Shown here one piece after another: positions 23,851 through 31,969 of a stretch of 35,796 bases of DNA. Location: contig NZ_MUXU01000036.1 in the NCBI RefSeq assembly GCF_002014985.1, positions 1 through 35,796 on the forward strand. The letters run 5' to 3'. Both the position numbers and the translations under genes were made by a program. Each line of letters starts with the position of its first letter. The stretch's first letter is position 1. Origin of the DNA: Moraxella caviae (lineage in GTDB: Bacteria; Pseudomonadota; Gammaproteobacteria; Pseudomonadales; Moraxellaceae). The notes beneath the pieces were generated by a model. It was not told the DNA's origin and made no database searches. It saw only the letters and a program-made list of their open reading frames with translations.

Positions 23851-25401
23851 ATGAAAACGATCCAAGTGGACACCACTGCTCGCCATGAGCAAATCGCCAA
23901 ATCCATTCTTGATGCCAAGGCTGTCGGTCAAGACGAGCTGCTTGGTGCGATTGACTTGGGGTCAAACAGTTTTCACCTTGCCATTGCGCGCCTAGATCAT
24001 GACGAAGTGCGCAAAATTGCCAGCATTTCGGAAAAAGTGCAGCTGGCGGCAGGGCTTGATGAGAATAATGTGCTGAGCGAAGAAGCCATGCAGCGTGGCT
24101 TGGATTGTCTGCGCCGCTTTGCCCAGCACGTTACCGAAGTTGAGCCGCACCGCCTGCGTATCGTGGCAACGAACGCTTTGCGTAAGGCGGTGAACGCCCA
24201 AGAATTCATCAGACGTGCCAGCGAAGTGCTGCCAAAGCCGATTGAAATCATCGCAGGTCGTGAAGAAGCGCGCTTGATTTATTTGGGTGTGTCGCATTCA
24301 AACGCCAGTACCGATAAGCGTTTGGTGATTGACATTGGTGGCGGCTCTACCGAGTTTATCATCGGTCAAGGTTTTGAGCCGATTGAAACAGAAAGCCTAC
24401 AAATGGGCTGCGTGGCGTTCACCAGAAAGTTTTTTGCCGATGGTAAAATCACCGCCGCCGCCTTTGAAAAAGCCGCCAAAGCCACGCAAGCGGAGCTATT
24501 AAGCATTGCCAAGCGCTATAAAAAAGTGGGCTGGGATAATGCCATTGCGTCATCAGGCACGGCAAAGGCGGCGCGCCTTGTGCTACAAGAGCTGGGCTTG
24601 GCTGATGAAGTGATTACGCTTGGCGGCTTAGAAATGCTTAAGCAAAAACTCATCAAACTTGGGCATATTGACCGCATTGAATTTGCAGGCGTGAAAGCGC
24701 ACCGTCAGGCGGTTTTCCCTGCTGGCGTGGCGGAGCTTTTGACCATCATGCAGACGCTTGGCATTGATGAGCTGGGCTATTCTGATGGGGCGCTGCGTGA
24801 AGGTGTGATGTATGATATGCTGGGCAGGCTGGACGATGAAGACGTGCGTGATCGCAGCGTAACGGCATTGGCGCAGCGTTATTCTATGGACATCAAGCAA
24901 GCAGGGCGTGTAACGACAGCGTGCGCACGATTGTTTGATGAAGCCAAAGACTCGCTGGGCTTGGATAAAGAAGATGGTGATTTGCTGCGCCGTGCGGCAA
25001 GTTTGTACGAAATCGGTCTTGCCATCAGCCACAGCAATTACCACAAGCACAGCGCTTATCTGCTGGAGCATTCGGACATCGCAGGGTTTTCGCAGGCAGG
25101 GCAAGCCAGACTTGCGCAAATCGTGCTACATCATCGCCGCAAGCTCAAAGGCGATACGCTGGAGACGGTGGAGCAGCTGGGCGGACGCAAATTGGCGTAT
25201 TTGTGCTTGATTTTGCGCTTGGCGGTGCAAGCCAACCAAAGCCGCACCACAAAAGCTGCGCCAATCATGCTGCGTGTGGTGCGCCCAAATGACTGGCGTG
25301 TGTCGGTGGGCGCAGGGCTACACGCTGATTTAATCACCGCTCAGCTACAAACGGACGTGGCGCAATTTGCCAAATGGGGCGTGTCGCTGCAGGTGATTTA
25401 A
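23851..25401 (+). CDS. ppx: Exopolyphosphatase / guanosine pentaphosphatase family
   Basis: A 516-residue Ppx/GppA-family enzyme that removes terminal phosphate from polyphosphate and possibly from pppGpp. It has the ASKHA ATPase fold: GAIDLGSNSFHLAIARL (about 32-48) is the first phosphate-binding motif, RIVATNALRKA the next, and VIDIGGGSTEFIIG the second phosphate loop. The C-terminal half is an HD-like helical domain (ISHSNYHKHSAYLLEHSDIAGFSQ). Full length matches Ppx of E. coli (513). The ATG at 23851 is preferred to a TTG two codons earlier; the ribosome site is weak. ppk is not in the window. A strong terminator follows. Confidence 0.93.
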   Translation: MKTIQVDTTARHEQIAKSILDAKAVGQDELLGAIDLGSNSFHLAIARLDHDEVRKIASISEKVQLAAGLDENNVLSEEAMQRGLDCLRRFAQHVTEVEPHRLRIVATNALRKAVNAQEFIRRASEVLPKPIEIIAGREEARLIYLGVSHSNASTDKRLVIDIGGGSTEFIIGQGFEPIETESLQMGCVAFTRKFFADGKITAAAFEKAAKATQAELLSIAKRYKKVGWDNAIASSGTAKAARLVLQELGLADEVITLGGLEMLKQKLIKLGHIDRIEFAGVKAHRQAVFPAGVAELLTIMQTLGIDELGYSDGALREGVMYDMLGRLDDEDVRDRSVTALAQRYSMDIKQAGRVTTACARLFDEAKDSLGLDKEDGDLLRRAASLYEIGLAISHSNYHKHSAYLLEHSDIAGFSQAGQARLAQIVLHHRRKLKGDTLETVEQLGGRKLAYLCLILRLAVQANQSRTTKAAPIMLRVVRPNDWRVSVGAGLHADLITAQLQTDVAQFAKWGVSLQVI

Positions 25402-25442
25402 ACAACAAGATGAGCGACATAGGCACAATTTAATGACATCTT

Positions 25443-25477
25443 AAAATCGGATTGATGCTATGCAATCCGATTTTTTG
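25443..25477 (+). terminator. ppx: ppx terminator
   Basis: A perfect 12-bp stem (25443-25454 with 25463-25474), 8-base loop and U run. It lies 41 bp after the ppx stop and marks the left edge of the accessory pair. Confidence 0.85.
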
Positions 25478-25527
25478 TGGGTAAAGCCAAGCCTTATAGG
25501 TTTTATTATTTAGTACAAGAAGGTTGT

Positions 25528-25902
25528 ATGTTAAACAATAGTATAAACAAACGTCCATTAAGCCCAACAGAATTAAATTTGGTGTTGAATTTATTGGCTT
25601 TTTGTAAATATCCATATCATTTGGAATTGCCTATTGAGCAAACGCTTGTTTTTGATTTGACAGATGATGGAGGTATGGGTTCCTTTGAATTTGTGCGTGA
25701 ACACATTCATGATCGCCAATACGCAAAACCATTGATACAAGCTGAAACCTATGATACTGACGGCAGAAAAATTATGCTTGAAATATCAATAGACGAACAA
25801 GGTTATTTATATCAAATGGATAGTTGGGTTGCTGATTTTAATCCGTTGGTAAGCCCATTGGGAACTGTAACTGTTTTGGAAAATATTCAGGTGAAAGACT
25901 GA
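25528..25902 (+). CDS. DUF6984-like small protein
   Basis: A 124-residue cytoplasmic protein. The pattern fits what I recall of DUF6984: an opening RPLSPTELNLVLNLL (8-22), a central GGMGSFEF, a paired acidic strand (AETYDTDGRKIMLEISIDEQG), then LYQMDSWVADFNPL near the C-terminus. The family assignment is from memory. Such proteins are often found among orphan immunity genes of polymorphic toxin loci, but no toxin gene is adjacent here. The ATG at 25528 has AAGAAGG four bases upstream; the frame is open further upstream through the ppx terminator, which rules out an earlier start. Base composition is more AT-rich than that of ppx and accA, and a palindromic repeat follows. Confidence 0.6.
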   Translation: MLNNSINKRPLSPTELNLVLNLLAFCKYPYHLELPIEQTLVFDLTDDGGMGSFEFVREHIHDRQYAKPLIQAETYDTDGRKIMLEISIDEQGYLYQMDSWVADFNPLVSPLGTVTVLENIQVKD

Positions 25903-25917
25903 TTTTAGTAAAAGAAC

Positions 25918-26010
25918 CTGTAGGCTAGGCTTTGCTTGCGACAGCCCAACAAATTCAAAGATTGTCCTAATTATGTTGGGTTGTGCTTCGCAACCTAACT
26001 TACGGGTTGG
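25918..26010. repeat. Palindromic intergenic repeat, copy 1
   Basis: About 93 bp starting CTGTAGGCTAGGC and containing CCCAACAAATTCAAAGATT and ATGTTGGGTTGTGC with a near-complementary second half (CGCAACCTAACTTACGGG). It is about 80 percent identical by eye to 26532-26620. TTGGG/CCCAA arms are typical of REP/MITE-like elements. Confidence 0.7.
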
Positions 26011-26077
26011 GCTGAGCTTTTCTGGTCTAAATTGTGGGTTGGTACGGCGCTTAAAACTATCAATATTAGGGGATTTT

Positions 26078-26521
26078 ATGTCTGTCTCAGCGGCTATTGA
26101 TTTTGGATTTTATTCAGACCGAGTTCGAATCACGCCTTTGGTGCTATTAAATATTCTCATGACAAACGGATGGATGGTTTTAGACGGTGAATATAAATGT
26201 TATCTGCCATTAGGGGATGTTGACAATTTTGATTGGCAGCGTTCTAAAATCATTAATGATAAAGAATTGATTGAGATATGTGAGAGAAAATTTTACAACA
26301 AGGAAATTGTCGGTTTGGTTGTAACGTGGAAAGATACGAATATAGGCGGAGAGTTGTTATTTTTCTTAGATGGACGGGTTTCATTTTTATTAACTATCAA
26401 CCGCATCGAAAATGCTGCAACCAAGCTAACCGACTTTCAATGGTATTTAGAAAAAATTATACCAGCTTTTTTAAATAACGACATTTACATAGAAAGCATT
26501 GAATGCAGTCATATGATTTAA
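26078..26521 (+). CDS. Unknown orphan protein (possible immunity protein)
   Basis: A 147-residue soluble protein that I do not recognise. It has a compact alpha/beta pattern: DFGFYSDRVRITPLVLLNILMTNGW, LVVTWKDTNIGGELLFFLDGR, then a Trp-containing helix (FQWYLEKIIPAFL) and a C-terminal strand. No signal peptide, metal motif or catalytic signature was seen. AGGGGA precedes the ATG at 26078. The gene sits between two copies of the same palindromic repeat and is AT-rich, which suggests acquisition. Size, composition and neighbourhood resemble orphan immunity genes, but nothing shows that function. Confidence 0.6.
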   Translation: MSVSAAIDFGFYSDRVRITPLVLLNILMTNGWMVLDGEYKCYLPLGDVDNFDWQRSKIINDKELIEICERKFYNKEIVGLVVTWKDTNIGGELLFFLDGRVSFLLTINRIENAATKLTDFQWYLEKIIPAFLNNDIYIESIECSHMI

Positions 26522-26531
26522 TGACGCATAG

Positions 26532-26620
26532 CTGTAGGTTGAGCGGAGCGAAAACCCAACAAATTCAAAGATTTGCCCTAATTATGTTGGACTGTGCATT
26601 ATCAACCCAACTTACAACCC
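26532..26620. repeat. Palindromic intergenic repeat, copy 2
   Basis: Second copy, starting CTGTAGGTTGAGCGGAGCG, with the shared core AACCCAACAAATTCAAAG and a right arm CCCAACTTACAACCC that is complementary to the left arm. It lies between the orphan gene and accA. Confidence 0.7.
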
Positions 26621-26700
26621 GCCCCAATCTAATAACAAACCTTGCCAACAACAAAACCCACTCTGCCAAAACCACAATCAATTAAACCCACAAATCCATA

Positions 26701-26729
26701 TTACCAAAATCATAAAAATGTGCTAAAAT
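26701..26729 (+). promoter_or_regulatory. accA: accA promoter
   Basis: TTACCA (26701-26706), 17-bp spacer, TAAAAT (26724-26729) preceded by TGC as an extended -10. The start codon is 36 bp downstream. Confidence 0.6.
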
Positions 26730-26764
26730 GACTAAGTTTACATTTGTTCATTTAGAGAAAACTT

Positions 26765-27562
26765 ATGAGTACAGTTTGGGACAGCGTACAACTTGCCCGC
26801 CACGCCAAGCGTCCGCTATTTTTAGACTATGTGGCGGCGCTTTTTACCGAGTTTGACGAGCTGCATGGCGACCGTGCGTTTGCGGACGACCGCGCGATTG
26901 TTGGCGGTTTGGCACGTTTTAATGGCGAGCCTGTCATGCTCATCGGTCAGCACCGTGGACGCAGCACGCGTGAGCGCATTGCGCATAATTTTGGCATGGC
27001 GAACCCAGAAGGCTACCGCAAAGTGATTCGTCTGGTGCAGATGGCGGAGCGTTTTGGCTTGCCTGTGTTGACTTTCATTGACACCCAAGGCGCATACCCT
27101 GGTGTGGGCGCAGAAGAGCGCGGGCAGGCAGAAGCCATCGCCAAATCCATCGCGGTATTTTCCAGCCTAAAAACGCCAGTCATCGCCACCGTCATCGGTG
27201 AAGGCGGCTCAGGCGGTGCGCTGGCGATTGGCGTGGCGGATAAGGTGAATATGCTGGAAAACAGCATTTACTCGGTGATTTCGCCTGAAGGCTGTGCGTC
27301 TATTTTGTGGAAAACTGCCGAAAAAGCCGCCGATGCGTCCGAAGCGCTCAAGCTAAACGCCAATAATTTGCACCAGCTTGGCTTGATTGATGAAGTGATT
27401 GCCGAAGGTGTGGGTGCGCACGAAGCGCCTGAGCCAGTTATGCAAGCACTCAAAACACTGCTCACCAAGCAGCTTGCCGAGCTTAATGCCCTAAATCACG
27501 ATGATTTGCTGGAAAAACGCTATCAGCGCTTGATGTCGTTTAATTCGCAAGTGTCGCTCTAA
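26765..27562 (+). CDS. accA: Acetyl-CoA carboxylase carboxyltransferase subunit alpha
   Basis: The alpha chain of the carboxyltransferase that makes malonyl-CoA with AccD, using carboxybiotin from AccB; first committed step of fatty acid synthesis. Diagnostic parts are [23 protein letters not shown] (about 30-52), [46 protein letters not shown], the oxyanion glycines [16 protein letters not shown] and the [13 protein letters not shown] motif. At 265 residues it lacks most of the N-terminal helical region of E. coli AccA (319); related Acinetobacter proteins are similarly short from memory. It has its own promoter and terminator. Confidence 0.97.
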   Translation: MSTVWDSVQLARHAKRPLFLDYVAALFTEFDELHGDRAFADDRAIVGGLARFNGEPVMLIGQHRGRSTRERIAHNFGMANPEGYRKVIRLVQMAERFGLPVLTFIDTQGAYPGVGAEERGQAEAIAKSIAVFSSLKTPVIATVIGEGGSGGALAIGVADKVNMLENSIYSVISPEGCASILWKTAEKAADASEALKLNANNLHQLGLIDEVIAEGVGAHEAPEPVMQALKTLLTKQLAELNALNHDDLLEKRYQRLMSFNSQVSL

Positions 27563-27580
27563 GCTGCTAAGCAACGCACA

Positions 27581-27605
27581 AAGCCAGATTCGCTCTGGCT
27601 TTTGT
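27581..27605 (+). terminator. accA: accA terminator
   Basis: AAGCCAGA paired with TCTGGCTT around TTCGC, followed by T residues, 18 bp after the accA stop. Confidence 0.8.
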
Positions 27606-27825
27606 TGTTTGGTTTGGGTTTGTATAAGTGTTGGGGTTTTGCGTGCATTAAAAAGATGGTATATTTGCCAAGTTGCGCCAGTGTTGCGCCAGTTTTTTGT
27701 GTTGGTTTTATAAATTTTGGCGGTTGTTTGGTTTTTTCGTTGTTTCAAGCACGCCAAAGCAAAACCTTGCCAGCAGCCACGTCAATTTTAATTCATCAGC
27801 CAAGCTTTTTGCCATCATTTCCTTG

Positions 27826-27872
27826 CCATCATGACCAATTTACCATCACGACCAATTCACCGCCATGACCAA
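27826..27872. repeat. 17-bp imperfect tandem repeat over the tilS start
   Basis: Units at 27826-27842 and 27843-27859 match at 15 of 17 bases (CCATCATGACCAATTTA type), and a degenerate third unit, CCGCCATGACCAA, contains the tilS ATG. No Shine-Dalgarno sequence precedes the ATG. Confidence 0.6.
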
Positions 27873-29460
27873 ACGTTTTGCCCAATTTTCTGACAGCCAA
27901 GATGATGCGCTCGTTGGCGTGCTAGAAGCGCAGTACCGTGAGTTTGCCGAGCGTGCGCTTGACTTGCCCATCAAGCCGTCCGCTAAGTTGTATTTGGCGT
28001 GCAGCGGTGGGCGAGATTCTTTGGCGTTGGCGCAGGCGTGCTGGCAGCTGTTTTGTGCCGGTAAGATGGCGCTGCCTGTGCTGCTGCACGTTCATCATGG
28101 CTGGCAGGCGGCAAATGATGCGTGGGCAAGCCTTGTGGCAAATTGGGCGCATACGCACGCTTATGAATGCCATGTATTGCACGCAAATCTTGCCAATCGC
28201 AGTGAGACGGCAGCTCGCAGCGCACGCTATGAGAGCTTGGCGGCGGCGATGAATGATGGCGATGTGCTGCTGCTTGCCCACCACGCCAACGACCAAGCCG
28301 AAACCGTGCTGATGCGTCTTGCCGATGGCGCAGGCGTGCAGGGCTTGGCTGGCATGGCGGCGTGGCAAATGGTGCAAGTGGCGAATAAGCGCATTTGGCT
28401 GTGGCGACCGTGGCTTGGCGTGCCAAGAAGTGCAATCAGCGATTTTGCCAAGCGTCATGCACTCCCTTTTGTCAATGATGAGACCAATACCGACCCCAAG
28501 CACGCGCGTGGACGTATTCGTACGCAGATTTTGCCCAAGTTTTTACGCCTAAACCCAAAAGCGGTGCAAAATATCACTCGCAGTGCTGCGCTTTTAGAGC
28601 AGTCAGCAGCTGTGCTGGACGAGCTTTTGGGCGAGCGGCTAAACACTGTGCGCAGTGGTGATTTGCCGTACGAATCACGGCTTGATTTGGCGCAGCTTTC
28701 CCATGCCAGCCAAGCACTGCGCCAAGCCATCGTTCATGCGTTTTTGGGTGAAGGCGAGCCTTTGCCGCCAAGTAAAATGCGCACGGACGAAGTGCTGGCA
28801 TTGGCACAGCGCAGCGACAGCGACCATCAGGCACGGTTGTTTTGGCAAGGCGCGCGCCATGCGTATGTGCTGTGTCGGCACCGTAATGTGCTGTATCGTT
28901 ACCGCAGCGATGTGTGGGAATTGTTTGGTGCAGCGCAATCGTCTGTGCGTTGGTGTGAGTCAAATCGCCAGCAGCAGGACGAAAATTTTCACCACAATAA
29001 CACACCAATTTACCAAAGCAATGACCAAGCCAATCCACAAACCAGCCCAGAAAAAGTCTTGTTATTAAAAGCAACTAACGGCTTGGCTTTGGCGTGGCGT
29101 CTGCCGTGTGCGTGGGCGGATTTGCCTATCAATACTGCCGACATCAGCGCGGTAAAATTGGACAATCAAACCCGTATCACGCTGGCAAATGGGCGCAAAA
29201 TGGCAGGCAAAAAGTTGTTTCAAGCCTTGGGCGTGCCTGCGTGGCTGCGGCAAAATGTGTGGCAAATTTGCCATCAAGGCGCACCTGTGCTTTTGGTAAC
29301 GCTTGGTGCGGCGTGGCGTTTGGCGCAGTTTGATGAAGTTTTTGCCAAACTTTCGCACCACGATAAATCCGCCCAGCCACAAGACGCTAACTTGACAACA
29401 AAACCACACGCCAAGACAAAGATGGGCGCATATTTGTTGGCTTTTGCGTCCGATGGGTAA
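27865..29460 (+). CDS. tilS: tRNA(Ile)-lysidine synthase
   Basis: Modifies C34 of the CAU-anticodon tRNA-Ile to lysidine, so that it reads AUA. The N-terminal PP-loop ATPase has the SGGRDS motif at 47-52 and downstream LLLAHHANDQAETVLMRLADGAGVQGLAGM (about 130-160), which is family-specific. RPWLGVPRSAISDFAKRHALPFVNDETN and RGRIRTQILPKF follow. The C-terminal domains include ITLANGRKMAGKKLFQALGVPAWLRQ, the typical TilS C-terminal motif. At 531 residues it is longer than E. coli TilS (432), with an insert of Gln/Asn/His-rich low complexity at about 360-390. The gap 27606-27864 upstream holds no gene and no clear promoter. Confidence 0.95.
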   Translation: MTKRFAQFSDSQDDALVGVLEAQYREFAERALDLPIKPSAKLYLACSGGRDSLALAQACWQLFCAGKMALPVLLHVHHGWQAANDAWASLVANWAHTHAYECHVLHANLANRSETAARSARYESLAAAMNDGDVLLLAHHANDQAETVLMRLADGAGVQGLAGMAAWQMVQVANKRIWLWRPWLGVPRSAISDFAKRHALPFVNDETNTDPKHARGRIRTQILPKFLRLNPKAVQNITRSAALLEQSAAVLDELLGERLNTVRSGDLPYESRLDLAQLSHASQALRQAIVHAFLGEGEPLPPSKMRTDEVLALAQRSDSDHQARLFWQGARHAYVLCRHRNVLYRYRSDVWELFGAAQSSVRWCESNRQQQDENFHHNNTPIYQSNDQANPQTSPEKVLLLKATNGLALAWRLPCAWADLPINTADISAVKLDNQTRITLANGRKMAGKKLFQALGVPAWLRQNVWQICHQGAPVLLVTLGAAWRLAQFDEVFAKLSHHDKSAQPQDANLTTKPHAKTKMGAYLLAFASDG

Positions 29461-29502
29461 ATCGTGTACAATGGCGATTTTTAGTGGTTGTGCGATGAGC
29501 GC

Positions 29503-29544
29503 AAAAACCGTTCGTGGTGAGCTTGTCGAACCATAACGGTTTTT
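29503..29544. repeat. REP-like palindrome acting as terminator after tilS
   Basis: A 10-bp outer stem (AAAAACCGTT with AACGGTTTTT) encloses TCGTGGTGAGCTTGTCGAAC, a word I have seen as a dispersed palindromic repeat in several proteobacteria. The flanking A and T runs allow termination on either strand. Confidence 0.6.
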
Positions 29545-29652
29545 AAGCCCTTAACAAGTTTAAAAGCAAAAACCACATCAGCATACTTTTTTTAACCATA
29601 TTTTAAAAACAGCCACATCTTAAAAAATTTAAAAACAAAAACGGAGTGATTT

Positions 29653-30486
29653 ATGGCAGATTTTCAAGTTTTAAAGGATAAAACCATCACATTTATCGGT
29701 GGCGGCAACATGGCAGGCGCAATCATTGATGGCTTGCTGGCGGTGCGAGCGGCGCACGATTTGCCATTCACCATCGCCGTGTCTGACCGTAATGCCGATA
29801 AACTTGCGGTGTTTGACAAAAAAGGCGTGCAAACTTGCCAGCCTGATGGCGTGCAGACGTTTATTGAGCGTGCCGATGTGCTGGTGCTTGCCGTAAAACC
29901 GCAAGTCATGCTTGATATGTGCCGTGCGCTGCCTGCCAAACTTGATAAGCAAGTTGTGCTGTCGGTGGCGGCAGGCTTGCCTGTGTCAGCACTTGGCGAA
30001 GCGCTGGGTTGTGAGAACATCGTGCGCAGTATGCCGAATTTGCCGTCAGCTGTGGGCTTGGGGGCGACTGGACTTTTCGCCAAAGAAAACGTCAGCGATG
30101 ACGACCGAGCGCTTGCCGAAGCGGTGATGCGTGCGGTGGGTATCACCACTTGGGTGCATGACGAAGCGCAAATGCACACCATCACAGCGGTGGCAGGGTC
30201 TGCGCCTGCGTACTTTTTTTATGTGCTGGAAAATATGATTGCCAAGGCGGTGGCGATGGGGCTTGATGAAAAAGACGCGCACGCCTTTGCGGTACAAAGC
30301 ATGATTGGCGCAGGCGAGCTTGCCAAAGCAGGCGACCCCGCCACGTTGCGCGCGCAGGTTACGTCAAAAGGCGGTACGACAGCAGCGGCTTTGGCGGTGC
30401 TTGCCGAGCAGGGCGTGGGCGAAGCGTTTGGCAGTGCCATGCAGGCGTGCGCAGATCGCAGCTGTGAGCTTGGCAAGGCGTTTTAG
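29653..30486 (+). CDS. proC: Pyrroline-5-carboxylate reductase
   Basis: Last step of proline synthesis: NAD(P)H-dependent reduction of pyrroline-5-carboxylate. At 277 residues it is full length. The dinucleotide-binding loop FIGGGNMAGAII is at about 14-25, followed by VLAVKPQVM, then IVRSMPNLPSAVGLGATGL. The C-terminal signature AVAGSAPAYFFYVLENM and GAGELAKAGDPATLRAQVTSKGGTTAAAL contain the substrate-binding residues. A clear ribosome site (CGGAGTG) precedes the ATG. yggT lies 263 bp downstream, as in many gammaproteobacteria where the yggS-proC-yggT cluster is common; yggS is not here. Confidence 0.97.
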   Translation: MADFQVLKDKTITFIGGGNMAGAIIDGLLAVRAAHDLPFTIAVSDRNADKLAVFDKKGVQTCQPDGVQTFIERADVLVLAVKPQVMLDMCRALPAKLDKQVVLSVAAGLPVSALGEALGCENIVRSMPNLPSAVGLGATGLFAKENVSDDDRALAEAVMRAVGITTWVHDEAQMHTITAVAGSAPAYFFYVLENMIAKAVAMGLDEKDAHAFAVQSMIGAGELAKAGDPATLRAQVTSKGGTTAAALAVLAEQGVGEAFGSAMQACADRSCELGKAF

Positions 30487-30749
30487 CAATTTGCGAAAAT
30501 CACGTCCGCTTAAGATTTAAGATTTGCGTGAAATTTGGTTTGCGGTGCGTTTTTGGTTTATTTGCTGGCTTGCTAATTTAAAAATCGTTTTGATGGAAAA
30601 TTGTCAAATCATGAGCAAGGCGCAGCACGATTTTAAACTTGCAAAATCCGCCAACTCATCAAGCAGCAAAACCACCGTAAGCCAATAAATTTAGCCATTG
30701 AATCCAATCATTATTAACCCACGCTTTTGCGTGCCAAAGACGAGAATTT

Positions 30750-31316
30750 ATGAACAGTCCGATGTATGTGCTTGTGAACGCACTGATCAATTTTGCGCTG
30801 ATTGCGCTGTTTTTGCGCTTTATGATGCAGTTTGCTGAAGTGGATTCGCGCCACCCTTATATGCGTGCCGCCAAGCGCATGACGGGCGTGGTAGATGTGT
30901 TTGCGCGCATTTTCCCGAACGTGGGCGGCGGACGCATCAGCATGGCTGCGGTGGTGCTGATGCTGCTTTTGTATTGGGTGAATTTGGCGGCAGATGCGAT
31001 GATTTTGCAAAAATCTCTGTCGGCATTGGAGCTGTTTTTTATCGGTACGCTGACCGCCATCACGCAGTTTTTGGCGATGCTGCGCTACATTATCATTGGT
31101 TCGGTGCTGGCAAGCTGGGTGGTGATGCTGATGAACACCATGCACCCTGCGATTGATTTAATTATGCAGCTGTCTGAGCCGATTGTTGCGCCATTTCGCC
31201 GCATTGTGCCAAATTTGGGTATGCTGGATTTATCGCCCATCGCTGCACTGTTTGGGCTGCTGCTCTTACAAAAATTCATAGAAATCATCGGCGTGAATAT
31301 TTTGCAGGCGATGTAA
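30750..31316 (+). CDS. yggT: YggT-family integral membrane protein
   Basis: A 188-residue inner-membrane protein with two YggT repeats: hydrophobic segments at about 5-30 and 64-85, then 95-120 and 150-180. The signature FRRIVPNLGMLDLSPIAALFGLLLLQKFIE is near the C-terminus, and a degenerate version (ARIFPNVGGGRISMAAVVL) ends the first repeat. The function is not settled; links to osmotic tolerance, cell division and membrane insertion have been proposed for relatives. It follows proC and is the last core gene before the capsule locus. Confidence 0.93.
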   Translation: MNSPMYVLVNALINFALIALFLRFMMQFAEVDSRHPYMRAAKRMTGVVDVFARIFPNVGGGRISMAAVVLMLLLYWVNLAADAMILQKSLSALELFFIGTLTAITQFLAMLRYIIIGSVLASWVVMLMNTMHPAIDLIMQLSEPIVAPFRRIVPNLGMLDLSPIAALFGLLLLQKFIEIIGVNILQAM

Positions 31317-31380
31317 AGATGGTGAAAATAAACCTCGAAGGTGGTGCGGCTTTTGGGGTTTTGTCATATATTGACGCTGT

Positions 31381-31426
31381 GATACAAAATTATAAAAAAC
31401 CACGATACAAAACTACAAAAAATATT
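31381..31426 (+). repeat. AT-rich 23-bp tandem repeat upstream of the capsule promoter
   Basis: Two imperfect units, 31381-31403 and 31404-31426, both opening GATACAAAA and continuing with A-tracts (about 18 of 23 identical). They abut the -35 element, where UP elements or regulator sites act. Confidence 0.5.
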
Positions 31427-31456
31427 GTTATATCGCAGGGGGGGGGGTGGTATAAT
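31425..31456 (+). promoter_or_regulatory. Capsule promoter with a ten-G spacer tract (probably phase-variable)
   Basis: TTGTTA (31425-31430) and a perfect TATAAT (31451-31456) flank a 20-bp spacer that includes ten consecutive G residues (31438-31447). The best spacing is 17 bp, so loss of three G would optimise the promoter and gains would weaken it. The first gene starts 119 bp downstream. Confidence 0.7.
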
Positions 31457-31574
31457 GTACTTGTATAAATTTACACCATTGCACAACATTAGTTTACATT
31501 AAGAAACTGATTTTAAGTTTATAATGAAATGTTCAAATTGGGTGAATTTTAATCAAATTAGCAAAGAATATATT

Positions 31575-31964
31575 ATGAAAAAAGTCCTCACTTACGGCAC
31601 TTTCGATTTACTCCATCACGGCCATATCAACCTGTTAAAGCGTGCCAAAGCATTAGGCGATCACCTAACGGTTGCGGTTTCTACTGATGAATTTAATTTA
31701 GGCAAAGGCAAGGTTTGCACCTATCCTTATGAAGAACGTGCCTGCATTGTTGAAGCGGTGCGTTTTGTAGATTTGGTCATTCCTGAGACTTCTTGGGAAC
31801 AAAAAATTGAAGATGTCAAAGAACACCACATTGACGTTTTTGTCATTGGTGATGACTGGGAAGGCAAGTTTGACTTTCTAAAAGAGTACTGCGAAGTCGT
31901 CTATCTGCCCCGAACAGAAGGCATTTCCACTACACAAATCAAGGAAACGCTTTCCGGTAAATAA
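31575..31964 (+). CDS. tagD: Glycerol-3-phosphate cytidylyltransferase
   Basis: Makes CDP-glycerol from CTP and glycerol-3-phosphate, the activated donor for teichoic-acid-like and glycerol-phosphate capsule polymers. The 129-residue size is that of TagD. Key motifs are GTFDLLHHGHINLLKRAKALG with HxGH, and RTEGISTTQIKE near the end (the R-T-x-G-I-S-T-T-x-I signature). The ATG at 31575 is preferred: 17 upstream in-frame codons from 31524 are not family sequence. The ribosome site is weak (AAAGAA). It is the first gene of the capsule operon, with the LicD-like gene 5 bp downstream. Confidence 0.95.
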   Translation: MKKVLTYGTFDLLHHGHINLLKRAKALGDHLTVAVSTDEFNLGKGKVCTYPYEERACIVEAVRFVDLVIPETSWEQKIEDVKEHHIDVFVIGDDWEGKFDFLKEYCEVVYLPRTEGISTTQIKETLSGK

Positions 31965-31969
31965 ACCTG

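Noticed and set aside
31524..31574. Upstream extension of the tagD frame
   Set aside because: The 17 extra residues do not belong to the TagD family and the ATG at 31575 gives the standard 129 residues.
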